Positions 1 to 6,620 of a stretch of DNA of 15,760 nt are shown here, one piece after another. A program made the translations under genes and the position numbers. The notes beneath the pieces were generated by a model that was given only the letters and a program-made list of their open reading frames with translations, did no database searches and was not told the DNA's origin. This DNA is from JAAZPG01 sp012797375 (GTDB taxonomy: Bacteria; Acidobacteriota; Aminicenantia; Aminicenantales; UBA4085): NCBI GenBank assembly GCA_937868205.1, contig CALMMC010000090.1, positions 1 to 15,760 on the forward strand, written 5' to 3'. The number at the start of each line of letters is the position of its first letter. Positions within the stretch are counted from its first letter, which is position 1.

Positions 1-443
1 CCCGTCGTCCCCCTCGCCGGTACCGCAATCCGTTTCCGACGGTCGACATCATCATCGAGATCCGAGACGCCCGCGGCCGGGAAGGCATCGTCCTGATCGA
101 ACGGAAGAATCCCCCGCCCGGCTGGGCTCTGCCCGGAGGATTCGTCGAATACGGGGAATCGCTCGAGACGGCCGCGGTCCGGGAAGCTTGGGAGGAGACG
201 TCGCTCCGCGTGCGCCTGGTCGAACAGCTGGGGACGTATTCCGATCCGGCCCGCGATCCGCGCCGCCACACGATTTCGACGGTGTTCATCGCCCGGGCCG
301 AGGGAACGCCGGCCGCCCGGGACGACGCCAAGAACCTGGGGATCTTCACCCGCCGGGAGATCGACTTTCCCCTGGCCTTCGACCACGCCGAAATCTTGAA
401 GGACTACTACGCCCGCAAGCGGCGCCTCAAAGCGAGATCCTGA
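1..443 (+). CDS. NUDIX hydrolase, ADP-ribose pyrophosphatase type (5' truncated)
   Basis: The frame is open from base 3 to a TGA at 441-443, giving 146 visible residues with no plausible start before the conserved core, so the true start probably lies just outside the window. A full NUDIX box spans visible residues 46-68: G46, E52, then R60-E61-A-W-E64-E65, with Ser at position 67 where the consensus has Gly. All metal-binding glutamates are kept. The segment before the box (PGWALPGGFVEYGE) and the YSDPARDPRRH segment after it resemble small archaeal and bacterial ADP-ribose pyrophosphatases that hydrolyse ADP-ribose to AMP and ribose 5-phosphate. NUDIX specificity is hard to read from sequence, so the substrate is an inference. 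The gene converges on murI and is separated from it by a palindromic element. No link to wall synthesis is evident. Confidence 0.88.
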   Translation, partial: RRPPRRYRNPFPTVDIIIEIRDARGREGIVLIERKNPPPGWALPGGFVEYGESLETAAVREAWEETSLRVRLVEQLGTYSDPARDPRRHTISTVFIARAEGTPAARDDAKNLGIFTRREIDFPLAFDHAEILKDYYARKRRLKARS

Positions 444-453
444 CCTTTAATCC

Positions 454-555
454 GGAGACACAATACCAATTGCCCTAATTTCCAGGCCGGCCCGGCCGGA
501 GAGCGGAAAACGAACACTGCGGGCGGGAAATGAGGGTAATTGGTATTGTGTCTCC
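454..555. repeat. Long imperfect palindrome between convergent genes (MITE/REP-like element)
   Basis: The left arm 454-483 begins GGAGACACAATACCAATT, and the right arm 526-555 is its reverse complement over 30 bases with 2 mismatches (left-arm positions 472 and 477). The 42-base centre holds a small GC hairpin, GGCCGG/CCGGCC, at 485-497. TTAAT occurs just outside both ends (447-451 and 556-560), which could be a target-site duplication, but the left copy is offset by 2 bases and the sequence is simple. The arms are AT-rich compared with the flanking genes. The layout resembles a non-autonomous transposon remnant or a REP-type palindrome. It may also act as a two-way terminator for the convergent NUDIX gene and murI, although no clear U-tract follows a compact stem. 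The inverted repeat is seen directly; its origin and role are inferred. Confidence 0.8.
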
Positions 556-563
556 TTAATTGA

Positions 564-1388
564 CTAGAGGATGGCTTTTTCGGAACGGACGGACGCCCCG
601 TAAAACAAGCCGGCCAGCCGGTCGAAATCCCCCGGATCGTCGGTCGTCCAAAATTCCCTCCGGCCGTCTTTCGTGCAGACTCCCTCGATCTCCGGATGGC
701 GCATGAGATAATCCTTCAAGGCGGCCGCGACGAGCGGGCCCTGGGAAATCAGCTTGACCGCGGGCGGCAGGAACCGGGCGATCACCGGGGCCAGGAGCGG
801 GTAGTGGGTGCAGCCGAGGATGATCGCGTCGATCCCGGGATCGAGGGCCAGGAGACGCTCGACATGGCGGCGGACGAAAAATTCCGTCCCGGGGCCGTCC
901 AACTCGTTGTTTTCAACAAGCGGGACCCAGAACGGGCAGGCTTCGGAATGGACGACCAGGTCCGGGAAGAACTTCACGATCTCGAGGGGGTAGGATTGGG
1001 ACCGGACCGTCCCGGCGGTCGCGAACAGCCCGACATGCCGGCTCCGGCTGAGCGTCCCGACGCGCTCGGTGACCGGACGAATGACGCCGAGGACCCGCCG
1101 GCCGGGATGTTCAGCGGGAAGATCCTTCTGCTGGATCGTCCGGAGGGCTTTGGCCGAGGCGGTGTTGCAGGCCAGGACGACCAGCCGGCAGCCCCGGTCG
1201 AACAGCCAGCGGATCGCTTCCCATGTGAAGCGATGGACGGTTTCGAACGATCGCGTCCCGTAGGGCGTCCGGGCGTTGTCGCCCAAGTAGACGAAATCGT
1301 GCTCCGGAAGGACGGCGGCGATTTCCCGGAAGACGGTCAGCCCGCCGTATCCCGAATCGAAGACTCCGATCGGCCTGGTGATGTCCAT
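564..1388 (-). CDS. murI: Glutamate racemase MurI
   Basis: This 274-residue protein has the normal family length. It interconverts L- and D-glutamate in the cytoplasm and supplies the D-Glu that MurD adds to UDP-MurNAc-L-Ala. Visible signatures are GVFDSGYGGLTV (8-19) with Asp11 and Ser12, YLGDNARTPYG (34-44), the first catalytic cysteine Cys74 in ACNTASA, and the second, Cys193, in GCTHYPLL. These two cysteines are the acid/base pair of the family. The start ATG at 1388-1386 has an AGGA ribosome site 8 bases upstream. That site abuts the TAG of the M23 peptidase gene, leaving only 10 bases between the two genes, so they are probably cotranscribed and translationally close. murI lies on the opposite strand from the dcw cluster but serves the same pathway. 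Confidence 0.97.
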   Translation of the reverse strand: MDITRPIGVFDSGYGGLTVFREIAAVLPEHDFVYLGDNARTPYGTRSFETVHRFTWEAIRWLFDRGCRLVVLACNTASAKALRTIQQKDLPAEHPGRRVLGVIRPVTERVGTLSRSRHVGLFATAGTVRSQSYPLEIVKFFPDLVVHSEACPFWVPLVENNELDGPGTEFFVRRHVERLLALDPGIDAIILGCTHYPLLAPVIARFLPPAVKLISQGPLVAAALKDYLMRHPEIEGVCTKDGRREFWTTDDPGDFDRLAGLFYGASVRSEKAIL

Positions 1389-1398
1389 CGAAATTATC

Positions 1399-2727
1399 CT
1401 ACTCCGATTCCATTTTGATTTCGACGTTGTTTTGAATCCAGCGGGCGTCCCACCACTCGACCGGGTCGACGAAGACTCCGTGGACGAGCATGGCGAAATG
1501 GAGGTGGTCGCCCCCGGCCATCCCCGTCGCCCCCGACAAGCCGAGGACGTCGCCCCGGGCCACGGATGAAGACACGGCCGCGTCGATGCGGCTCAGGTGG
1601 CAGTACATGCTGAACAATCCGCAGCCGTGGTCCAGGATGACCGTCTCCCCGTAAATGCCCAGCGGCCCGGCGAAAACGACCCGGCCGGCATTGGCCGCCG
1701 GAACCGGGCAGTTCCTGACCGAAGCCAGGTCCACGCCGAGATGAATCTGCCGGTCGATCTCCCGCCCGTTGTAAAGATAGGTCCGGCGCTCTCCGAAGGC
1801 GGCCATCGTCTTGGACCGGGGCAAGCGGAGAAACGTCCCGCTCCACAGCGGCCGGGGACCGGTGTCGCGGCAGATCGCCTGGAGGCGCGCGTCGTCCCGG
1901 GCCCGCTGATCCCGGTTGACGGCCAGAAACACCTCAAGATCCGTCCCCTGGAGGGAGGGATCCAGGCTCTTGAAATAGGGAACGACGCCCGCGAAGAACG
2001 CGTCGGTGAGCGTCAGGACGTCGCTTTTGATCCGGACGGACTTCACGGCCGGCCGGAAACGGACGTTCGTCCGGTTGCCGGCCTCATCCTCGGCCACCCC
2101 GATGAAGGGAACGTCCGGCGGGGCGTCGCGCGGAAGGGCGTACCAAACAAAATACCGGCCGCCGCCCGCTTCGTAGGCGGGGAAAAAGGAATTTCCGGCC
2201 TGGAGGCCGGACAGGGCGGCGCTTTCGTCAAGCGTGAAGGAGACAACGCCCGCCCCCCCGGGGGCGATGGAATGAGGCCCGCCGAGGAACGTCATCCGGG
2301 GCGGCCGCGTGTCGATGATTTTTTTCATCTCCCAAACGGCCGCGTTTCCCTTCCGCCAGGAATGATCCGAGGCGGCGATCCGGAGAACGATTTCGCCGTC
2401 GGTCAAACCGGCCGGAAGCGGACGGAGGGAAATCGTTTTTTCCACTGAGGCGACGGGTTCGGGAAATTCCTCGGATAGAAGCTCAACCGTTCGTCCGGCT
2501 TGGTCCGCCTCGACCCGGATCCGGGCCAGCCCGCTCTTGCGGTCCTCGAACCGGAGGGATAATTCCCGGCCGAGCGCCGGCCCGTCGCGAAGCAGGCGGA
2601 CCGCCGGCTTCTCGGACTCGAACTTGACGATCCAGAGCCAGGCGCCGGCGGCCAGGACGGCCGGAATCAGAAGCCAGCGGGCGTTTTTGAATAGATTGGT
2701 TTTCGGACCCGCGTTCTTCCAGCGCAT
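1399..2727 (-). CDS. Membrane-anchored M23 (LytM-type) metallopeptidase
   Basis: This 442-residue protein probably cleaves peptidoglycan cross-bridges or stem peptides outside the cytoplasmic membrane. A short basic N-terminus is followed by one hydrophobic segment (about 18-34), which reads as an uncleaved anchor or signal. Residues 40-300 are a divergent extracytoplasmic region, perhaps beta-rich, that I do not recognise. The C-terminal M23 domain has the zinc site: His329 and Asp333 in HLGVD, and His410 in DHLHF. It also has His377 in YCHL and His408, so it looks catalytically intact. Two ATGs compete, at 2733 and 2727. The GGGAG at 2734-2738 touches the first but sits 6 bases before the second, so 2727 is preferred. 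The protein is upstream of murI in the same operon. Whether it acts at the septum, on the lateral wall or on another glycopeptide is unknown. Confidence 0.92.
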   Translation of the reverse strand: MRWKNAGPKTNLFKNARWLLIPAVLAAGAWLWIVKFESEKPAVRLLRDGPALGRELSLRFEDRKSGLARIRVEADQAGRTVELLSEEFPEPVASVEKTISLRPLPAGLTDGEIVLRIAASDHSWRKGNAAVWEMKKIIDTRPPRMTFLGGPHSIAPGGAGVVSFTLDESAALSGLQAGNSFFPAYEAGGGRYFVWYALPRDAPPDVPFIGVAEDEAGNRTNVRFRPAVKSVRIKSDVLTLTDAFFAGVVPYFKSLDPSLQGTDLEVFLAVNRDQRARDDARLQAICRDTGPRPLWSGTFLRLPRSKTMAAFGERRTYLYNGREIDRQIHLGVDLASVRNCPVPAANAGRVVFAGPLGIYGETVILDHGCGLFSMYCHLSRIDAAVSSSVARGDVLGLSGATGMAGGDHLHFAMLVHGVFVDPVEWWDARWIQNNVEIKMESE

Positions 2728-2733
2728 GATCAT

Positions 2734-2738
2734 CTCCC
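2734..2738 (-). promoter_or_regulatory. Ribosome binding site GGGAG deciding the M23 gene start
   Basis: Read on the minus strand, GGGAG directly abuts an ATG at 2733 and lies 6 bases before a second in-frame ATG at 2727. The usual spacing favours 2727, which shortens the protein by two residues (Met-Ile). Confidence 0.6.
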
Positions 2739-2759
2739 GTTCGTGTTTTTGAACGGATC

Positions 2760-2788
2760 AATATTCCACACGCTCCTTCGTTAGTCAA
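2760..2788 (-). promoter_or_regulatory. Sigma70-type promoter for the M23-murI operon
   Basis: On the minus strand, TTGACT (2788-2783) and AATATT (2765-2760) are separated by 17 bases. Transcription would start near 2753, leaving a leader of about 25 bases before the ATG at 2727. The -35 matches consensus at 5/6 positions. The spacing and distance to the gene are ideal, but no experimental start is known. Confidence 0.6.
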
Positions 2789-3103
2789 GGAATCCGGAAC
2801 TTGGCTTGATTTTTTTAGGATCGGTGAAAATTCTTCTTGACTCTTTTCTACTTCCAAGGGACGCGGGGATTGAAGCCGACGCCGCCGAAAACGGCTCCTT
2901 GAAAGCCCAAAAAATGCGGCGAAACGGCGTCGCCGCCCATGGCTTGAAAACCCCCGAATTCCGCTCTTTACTCCTTTGGAAATATCAAAAAAAATGCTCG
3001 TTTTTCCATTTTTTCTCCACAATCAGACATAACTAATTTATTTTGAACGTTTTAACCATATAATAGACGTCTCCGCGACTCCCTCGAAAATCGCTGATTT
3101 CCC

Positions 3104-3132
3104 TTGACAAATCCATCTGATTCTTCTATATT
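3104..3132 (+). promoter_or_regulatory. Sigma70-type promoter of the dcw cluster (Pmra)
   Basis: A perfect -35 TTGACA (3104-3109) is followed after exactly 17 bases by TATATT (3127-3132). The predicted start of transcription is about 3139-3140, so the mraZ leader is only about 23 bases. This is the best promoter in the window, and the closed-up gene spacing downstream suggests that it drives the whole cluster. Confidence 0.8.
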
Positions 3133-3143
3133 TGACTCGAAAA

Positions 3144-3168
3144 TGGGACAAAACGGGACAAAATGGGA
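3144..3168 (+). promoter_or_regulatory. MraZ operator: three direct TGGGN boxes
   Basis: TGGGA (3144-3148), CGGGA (3154-3158) and TGGGA (3164-3168) repeat every 10 bases, with CAAAA as both spacers. MraZ is known to bind TGGGN direct repeats separated by 5 bases, usually three of them, upstream of its own gene and to repress the operon. Here the boxes start about 5 bases after the predicted transcription start. The middle one also provides the GGGA that could pair with 16S rRNA, and the last one overlaps the mraZ ATG (3163-3165). Bound MraZ would therefore cover the initial transcribed region. Autoregulation is inferred from this arrangement. Confidence 0.88.
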
Positions 3169-3630
3169 AACTTACTGATCGGAAGCTACCGAGCCAAGCT
3201 CGACAAAAGCGGGCGGCTCAAGGTCCCCGAAAAATTCCGGACCGCGCTCGAGGAGCGCTACGGACTGGACTTTTTCGTCACCTCGCTGGAAAGCTCCACG
3301 ATCAAAATCTTCCCCCTGCCCGTTTGGCTGGCCATGACCGGGACGACGGAAAGCGGCAATCTCTACCTGGACCCCGACGTTGAGGATTACATGCGGAGGG
3401 CCAACACCTTCGGCGTGCAATGCGAATTGGACGCCAAGGGCCGGGTTTTGATCAGCCCCGACCTTCGGGCCATGGCCGGCCTCGACGCCGAGGTTGTCGT
3501 CATCGGCCTCAACAACCATCTCGAGGTCTGGGACACCCGGCGGCTCGACGAAAAGCTCCAGAAGAAGCCGCTGACCCGCGACGACTTCAAGAAGATCGCC
3601 GAGATCATGACGGGCAGGAAAGGGCCATGA
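3163..3630 (+). CDS. mraZ: Transcriptional regulator MraZ
   Basis: This 155-residue DNA-binding protein of the AbrB/MraZ fold heads the dcw cluster and typically represses it. Two SpoVT-AbrB-like halves are visible, each with its D-x-x-G-R signature: LDKSGRLKVP (13-22) and LDAKGRVLISP (89-99). The family normally forms ring oligomers that contact several TGGGN boxes at once, matching the three boxes upstream. The ATG at 3163 is chosen because the protein then begins MGNLLIGSYRAKLD, close to the family N-terminus. The ribosome site is weak (GGGA, 4 bases away), so translation may be modest. The C-terminal tail is Lys/Asp-rich (about 127-155). The TGA overlaps the rsmH ATG by 4 bases. Confidence 0.97.
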   Translation: MGNLLIGSYRAKLDKSGRLKVPEKFRTALEERYGLDFFVTSLESSTIKIFPLPVWLAMTGTTESGNLYLDPDVEDYMRRANTFGVQCELDAKGRVLISPDLRAMAGLDAEVVVIGLNNHLEVWDTRRLDEKLQKKPLTRDDFKKIAEIMTGRKGP

Positions 3631-4547
3631 CCGGGCGTGATCACATCCCGGTCCTGCTCGATGAATCCCTGACCCTCCTGGACGCGGGCCGGTCCGGCGT
3701 CTATATCGACGGAACCCTCGGGCTGGCCGGCCACTCCCGCGAGATCCTGAAGCGCAATCCCGGCGCCCGGCTGGTCGGCTTCGACCGCGACGAGGCCGCC
3801 CTGGACGAAGCCCAGCGCCGCCTCAGCCCCTACCGGAACCGGATCGCGCTCTACCACGCCGACTTCCGCCGGCTCCTCGAGGTGGAGATCGACTGGGCGT
3901 CCGTCCGCGGCGTTTTCCTCGACTTGGGCATGTCGTCGTTCCAGCTGGACGATCCGGCCCGCGGCTTCAGCCACCAGTTGGACGGCCCGCTGGACATGCG
4001 GATGGACCGGCGCCAGCACTTGGACGCGGCCAGGGTCATCGACAAGTATCCCGAAGCCCGCCTGGCCGACCTCTTCCGCAATTACGGCGAGCTCCGGCCG
4101 GCCGCCAAGCTGGCCCGGATGATCGCCTCCCGCCGGCGGATGACGAAGATCGAAAGCACGGTCCAGCTGCGGACCATCGTCGAGGAGGTCTGCCGCTGGA
4201 TTCCCCAAAAGGGAAAGACCCATCCCGCGGCCAAGGTCTTCCAGGCCCTCCGGATCGAGGTCAACGAAGAGCTGGCCGGCCTCCGGGAATTTCTCGAAAG
4301 CGTCATCGCCCGTCTTCCCGAAGACGGCCGCCTGGCCGTGATCTCCTTCCACTCGCTCGAGGACCGGATCGTCAAGCACACCTTCCTCCAGGCGGCCCGG
4401 CCCGACCAGGAAACAGGCCGGCGGCCCGCCCAAGTCGAGCTCCTGACCAAGCATCCCGTCGTCCCCGGCGAAGCGGAAATCTCCCGTAACTCCCGGTCCC
4501 GCTCGGCCAAGCTCCGGGCCGTCCGGAAACAGGCTCATGGTTCATAA
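3627..4547 (+). CDS. rsmH: 16S rRNA (cytosine-1402 N4)-methyltransferase RsmH
   Basis: This 306-residue SAM-dependent enzyme (old name MraW) methylates N4 of C1402 in the ribosomal P site of 16S rRNA. Family blocks are all present: HIPVLLDE (6-13), the SAM-binding DGTLGLAGHS (28-37, Ala where Gly is common), GFDRD (51-55), DLGMSSFQLD (99-108), RGFSHQLDGPLDMRMD (112-127), HPAAKVFQALRIEVNEEL (199-216), ISFHSLEDRIVK (239-250) and the C-terminal SRSAKLR (291-297). The start at 3627 gives an ATGA overlap with mraZ, and the purine-rich AGGAAAGGG just upstream can serve as the ribosome site. It overlaps ftsL by 11 bases. Its place second after mraZ is the standard dcw order. Confidence 0.97.
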   Translation: MTGRDHIPVLLDESLTLLDAGRSGVYIDGTLGLAGHSREILKRNPGARLVGFDRDEAALDEAQRRLSPYRNRIALYHADFRRLLEVEIDWASVRGVFLDLGMSSFQLDDPARGFSHQLDGPLDMRMDRRQHLDAARVIDKYPEARLADLFRNYGELRPAAKLARMIASRRRMTKIESTVQLRTIVEEVCRWIPQKGKTHPAAKVFQALRIEVNEELAGLREFLESVIARLPEDGRLAVISFHSLEDRIVKHTFLQAARPDQETGRRPAQVELLTKHPVVPGEAEISRNSRSRSAKLRAVRKQAHGS

Positions 4548-4827
4548 GAAGTTCACCCGCCGCCAGATCGTCCTCACCGCCGGGACGGCCCTGGTTGTGG
4601 TCTTCATCCTGGCCTTCTATCTCTGGCAGGTCGCCGAGACGGTCCGCCTGGGATACGAGGCCAACGAGGCGGAAAACGAGAAAAAGGCGCTGGAAAAGGA
4701 AGTCCTCCGGCTCCAGGCCGACAAGGCCGCTCTTCTTTCGCTCGAGCGGGTGGAGCGGACGGCCCGCGAGAAGCTCGGCTTGACCGACCCCCGCGAGGAT
4801 CAAATCATCTACGAGGATTTTCGATGA
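4537..4827 (+). CDS. ftsL: Cell division protein FtsL (FtsL/DivIC family)
   Basis: This is a 96-residue bitopic membrane protein: basic cytoplasmic N-terminus (1-9), one transmembrane helix (about 11-30), then a coiled-coil heptad region (about 35-72) rich in Glu, Lys and Leu. The C-terminal block VERTAREKLGLTDP (72-85), followed by an IIY strand, is typical of FtsL/DivIC proteins. It would pair with FtsB/DivIC and FtsQ at the septum and help activate FtsW-FtsI. Assignment rests on topology and on its position between rsmH and ftsI, because the family is poorly conserved in sequence. The ATG lies inside the end of rsmH (11-base overlap), and its stop overlaps the ftsI start as ATGA. Confidence 0.9.
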   Translation: MVHKKFTRRQIVLTAGTALVVVFILAFYLWQVAETVRLGYEANEAENEKKALEKEVLRLQADKAALLSLERVERTAREKLGLTDPREDQIIYEDFR

Positions 4828-6620
4828 AAGCCGCGGCCTTACTTCCCGGCGAGGAGATCGCCCGCCGGACGGCCCGCATCCGGACCCGCGTCGTCCTGGC
4901 GGTCATGATCCTCTGGGCCGGGGGAATCGTCGTCCGCCTCGTCCAGCTCCAGGTTTTCTTCCACGGCCGGGCCAAGGAGCAGATTGCGTACCAGAACCAG
5001 GCCAAGGTGAAGCTGTTCCCCGAGCGAGGGATGATCCGCGACCGCCGGGGGATGATCCTGGCCCAGATGGTTTCCCTCCGATCCGTCTTCTACGCTCCTC
5101 CGGCCAAGGAGACGCGGGAGGAGCGGCGGACCGTCATCCGCAAGCTCGCCTCGTGTCTCGACCTCGACGAAAAAACCGTCGCGGGGATCGAGGCGGCCGC
5201 CGATCAAAGAAAGCCCTTCATCTGGATCAAGCGCAAAATCGGCCTCGAGACCGCGGCCGCCGTCGACGCGCTCCGGCTTCCCGGCGTCTTCACCCAGGAG
5301 GAGCCGCAGCGGGTTTACCCCCAGGGCGCCCTGGCCTCCCACGTCCTGGGCGGAGTGAACATCGACAACGACGGGCTGGCCGGGGTGGAAATCCTCTTCA
5401 ACGACACGCTCCGCGGCAAGCCGGGCGAGCAGATCATCTACCGCGACACGTACAAGCGGCCGTACCGGAGCGAGCAGATCATCGCCCCCGAAAGCGGCCG
5501 GGACATCGACCTGACGATCGACGCGGTGATCCAGTACATCGCCCAGCGCGAGATCGAAAAGGCCGTGGCCGAGAACAACGCCGCTTGGGGCGCCGTGATC
5601 GTCTCCGATCCGGCGACCGGCGAGATCCTGGCCCTGGCCAACGCCCCCTCCTACGACCCGAATCTCTACGGAAAGGCCGATCCGGCCGCGCGCATGGACT
5701 GGGCCTACAGCCGCCGGATCGACCCGGGCTCCACTTTCAAGATCGTCACCGCCTCGGCCGCCCTGGAAAACCGCAAGGTGGCGACCTACGAGACGTTCGA
5801 CTGCCGGGACAGCGCGATCGACGTGGCCGGCGGCCCCATCCGCGACCATAAACCTTACGGCGTCCTTTCCTTTTCCGGGATCATCGCCGAATCCTCCAAC
5901 ATCGGAACCATCCAGATCGGCCGCCGCGTCGGCGCCGAGCTGATGTATAAGACCATCAAGGATTTCGGCTTCGGCGAGCGCACGGGGATCGAGCTGCCGA
6001 CCGAGTCGGCCGGCCTCGTCCATCCGCCGGCCCGCTGGTCCCGCCGGTCCATCGACTCCATCTCCGTCGGCTACGAGGTTTCCGTCACCCCCCTCCAGCT
6101 GCTCCAGGCGATCAACATCGTCGCCAACCGCGGCGTTCGGCTCGCCCCGCGGATCATCAAGGCGGTGGACGGGCGGCCCCGGCCGCCCCAGGCCGGGGAA
6201 GCTCCGCCGGCCCAGGTGATCTCCCCCCAGACGGCCGAAAAGCTCATCGAGATCCTGGAGCGGGCGGTGCTTGGGGGAACGGGAAAAGCCGCGGCCGTTC
6301 CCGGTTACTCGGTCGCCGGCAAAACCGGGACTTCCCAAATCTACGACCCGATCGAAGGCAAATATTCGCTCAGCCGCCACACGGCCTCGTTCATCGGTTT
6401 CGTCCCCTCGAACAAGCCGGCCTTCTCCATGGCCGTTGTCCTCTTTGAGCCCCGGAACAACGCCTATTACGGCGGCCAGGTGGCCGCTCCCGTTTTCCGG
6501 GCCATCGCCCGGCCCGTCCTCCGTTATCTCCATGTCTTTCCCGACACGGCGCCCGCGACGGTGCACGCCTCCGCCGCTTCCGCCGCTCCGCCCGCTTTCC
6601 GTCAGGAGGCCGAGGAATGA
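4824..6620 (+). CDS. ftsI: Septal transpeptidase FtsI (class B penicillin-binding protein)
   Basis: This 598-residue protein cross-links new peptidoglycan at the division site. One N-terminal transmembrane segment (about 22-42) anchors it. A PBP dimerisation region follows (about 60-210), with RGMIRDRRGMILA (68-80) as its opening motif. The transpeptidase domain has all three active-site motifs: S303-T-F-K306 (nucleophile Ser303), S357-S-N359 and K500-T-G-T503. No PASTA domain is present. The C-terminus ends in an Ala/Pro-rich tail (about 574-598). In this position the partner would be FtsW, encoded further along the cluster. The start at 4824 overlaps the ftsL stop by 4 bases, and the end carries a strong AGGAGG for murE and overlaps it by 4 bases. 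Class B PBPs also include elongation enzymes, but dcw context favours FtsI. Confidence 0.96.
   Translation: MKAAALLPGEEIARRTARIRTRVVLAVMILWAGGIVVRLVQLQVFFHGRAKEQIAYQNQAKVKLFPERGMIRDRRGMILAQMVSLRSVFYAPPAKETREERRTVIRKLASCLDLDEKTVAGIEAAADQRKPFIWIKRKIGLETAAAVDALRLPGVFTQEEPQRVYPQGALASHVLGGVNIDNDGLAGVEILFNDTLRGKPGEQIIYRDTYKRPYRSEQIIAPESGRDIDLTIDAVIQYIAQREIEKAVAENNAAWGAVIVSDPATGEILALANAPSYDPNLYGKADPAARMDWAYSRRIDPGSTFKIVTASAALENRKVATYETFDCRDSAIDVAGGPIRDHKPYGVLSFSGIIAESSNIGTIQIGRRVGAELMYKTIKDFGFGERTGIELPTESAGLVHPPARWSRRSIDSISVGYEVSVTPLQLLQAINIVANRGVRLAPRIIKAVDGRPRPPQAGEAPPAQVISPQTAEKLIEILERAVLGGTGKAAAVPGYSVAGKTGTSQIYDPIEGKYSLSRHTASFIGFVPSNKPAFSMAVVLFEPRNNAYYGGQVAAPVFRAIARPVLRYLHVFPDTAPATVHASAASAAPPAFRQEAEE

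Larger units (their letters stand above)
2728..3162. other. Divergent AT-rich intergenic control region
   Basis: About 435 bases separate the M23-murI operon from mraZ, and they are strikingly richer in A and T than the genes on either side. The region holds one outward promoter for each operon (2760-2788 on minus, 3104-3132 on plus) and the MraZ boxes at its right edge. Between roughly 2800 and 3050 I see A/T tracts and a GC-rich patch (2875-2945) with a weak inverted match (CGACGCCG / CGGCGTCG), but no convincing gene, RNA or terminator. Confidence 0.7.

Noticed and set aside
3013..3021. TTCTCCACA resembling a DnaA box (one mismatch to TTATCCACA)
   Set aside because: It is a single copy with no cluster of boxes, no dnaA or dnaN nearby and no unwinding-element pattern, so an origin is not supported.
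2806..3036. Possible 76-residue gene in the divergent control region
   Set aside because: It has no good ribosome site or known motif, spans AT tracts and is better explained as chance in non-coding sequence.
3059..3064. TATAAT as a second + strand promoter upstream of mraZ
   Set aside because: The -10 is perfect, but no acceptable -35 lies 16-18 bases upstream (the nearest is TTTATT), and the promoter at 3104-3132 is clearly better.
4839..6566. A 575-codon minus-strand open frame opposite ftsI
   Set aside because: It mirrors the codon structure of ftsI, is repetitive in Gly, Asp and Val, and has no convincing start or recognisable domain.
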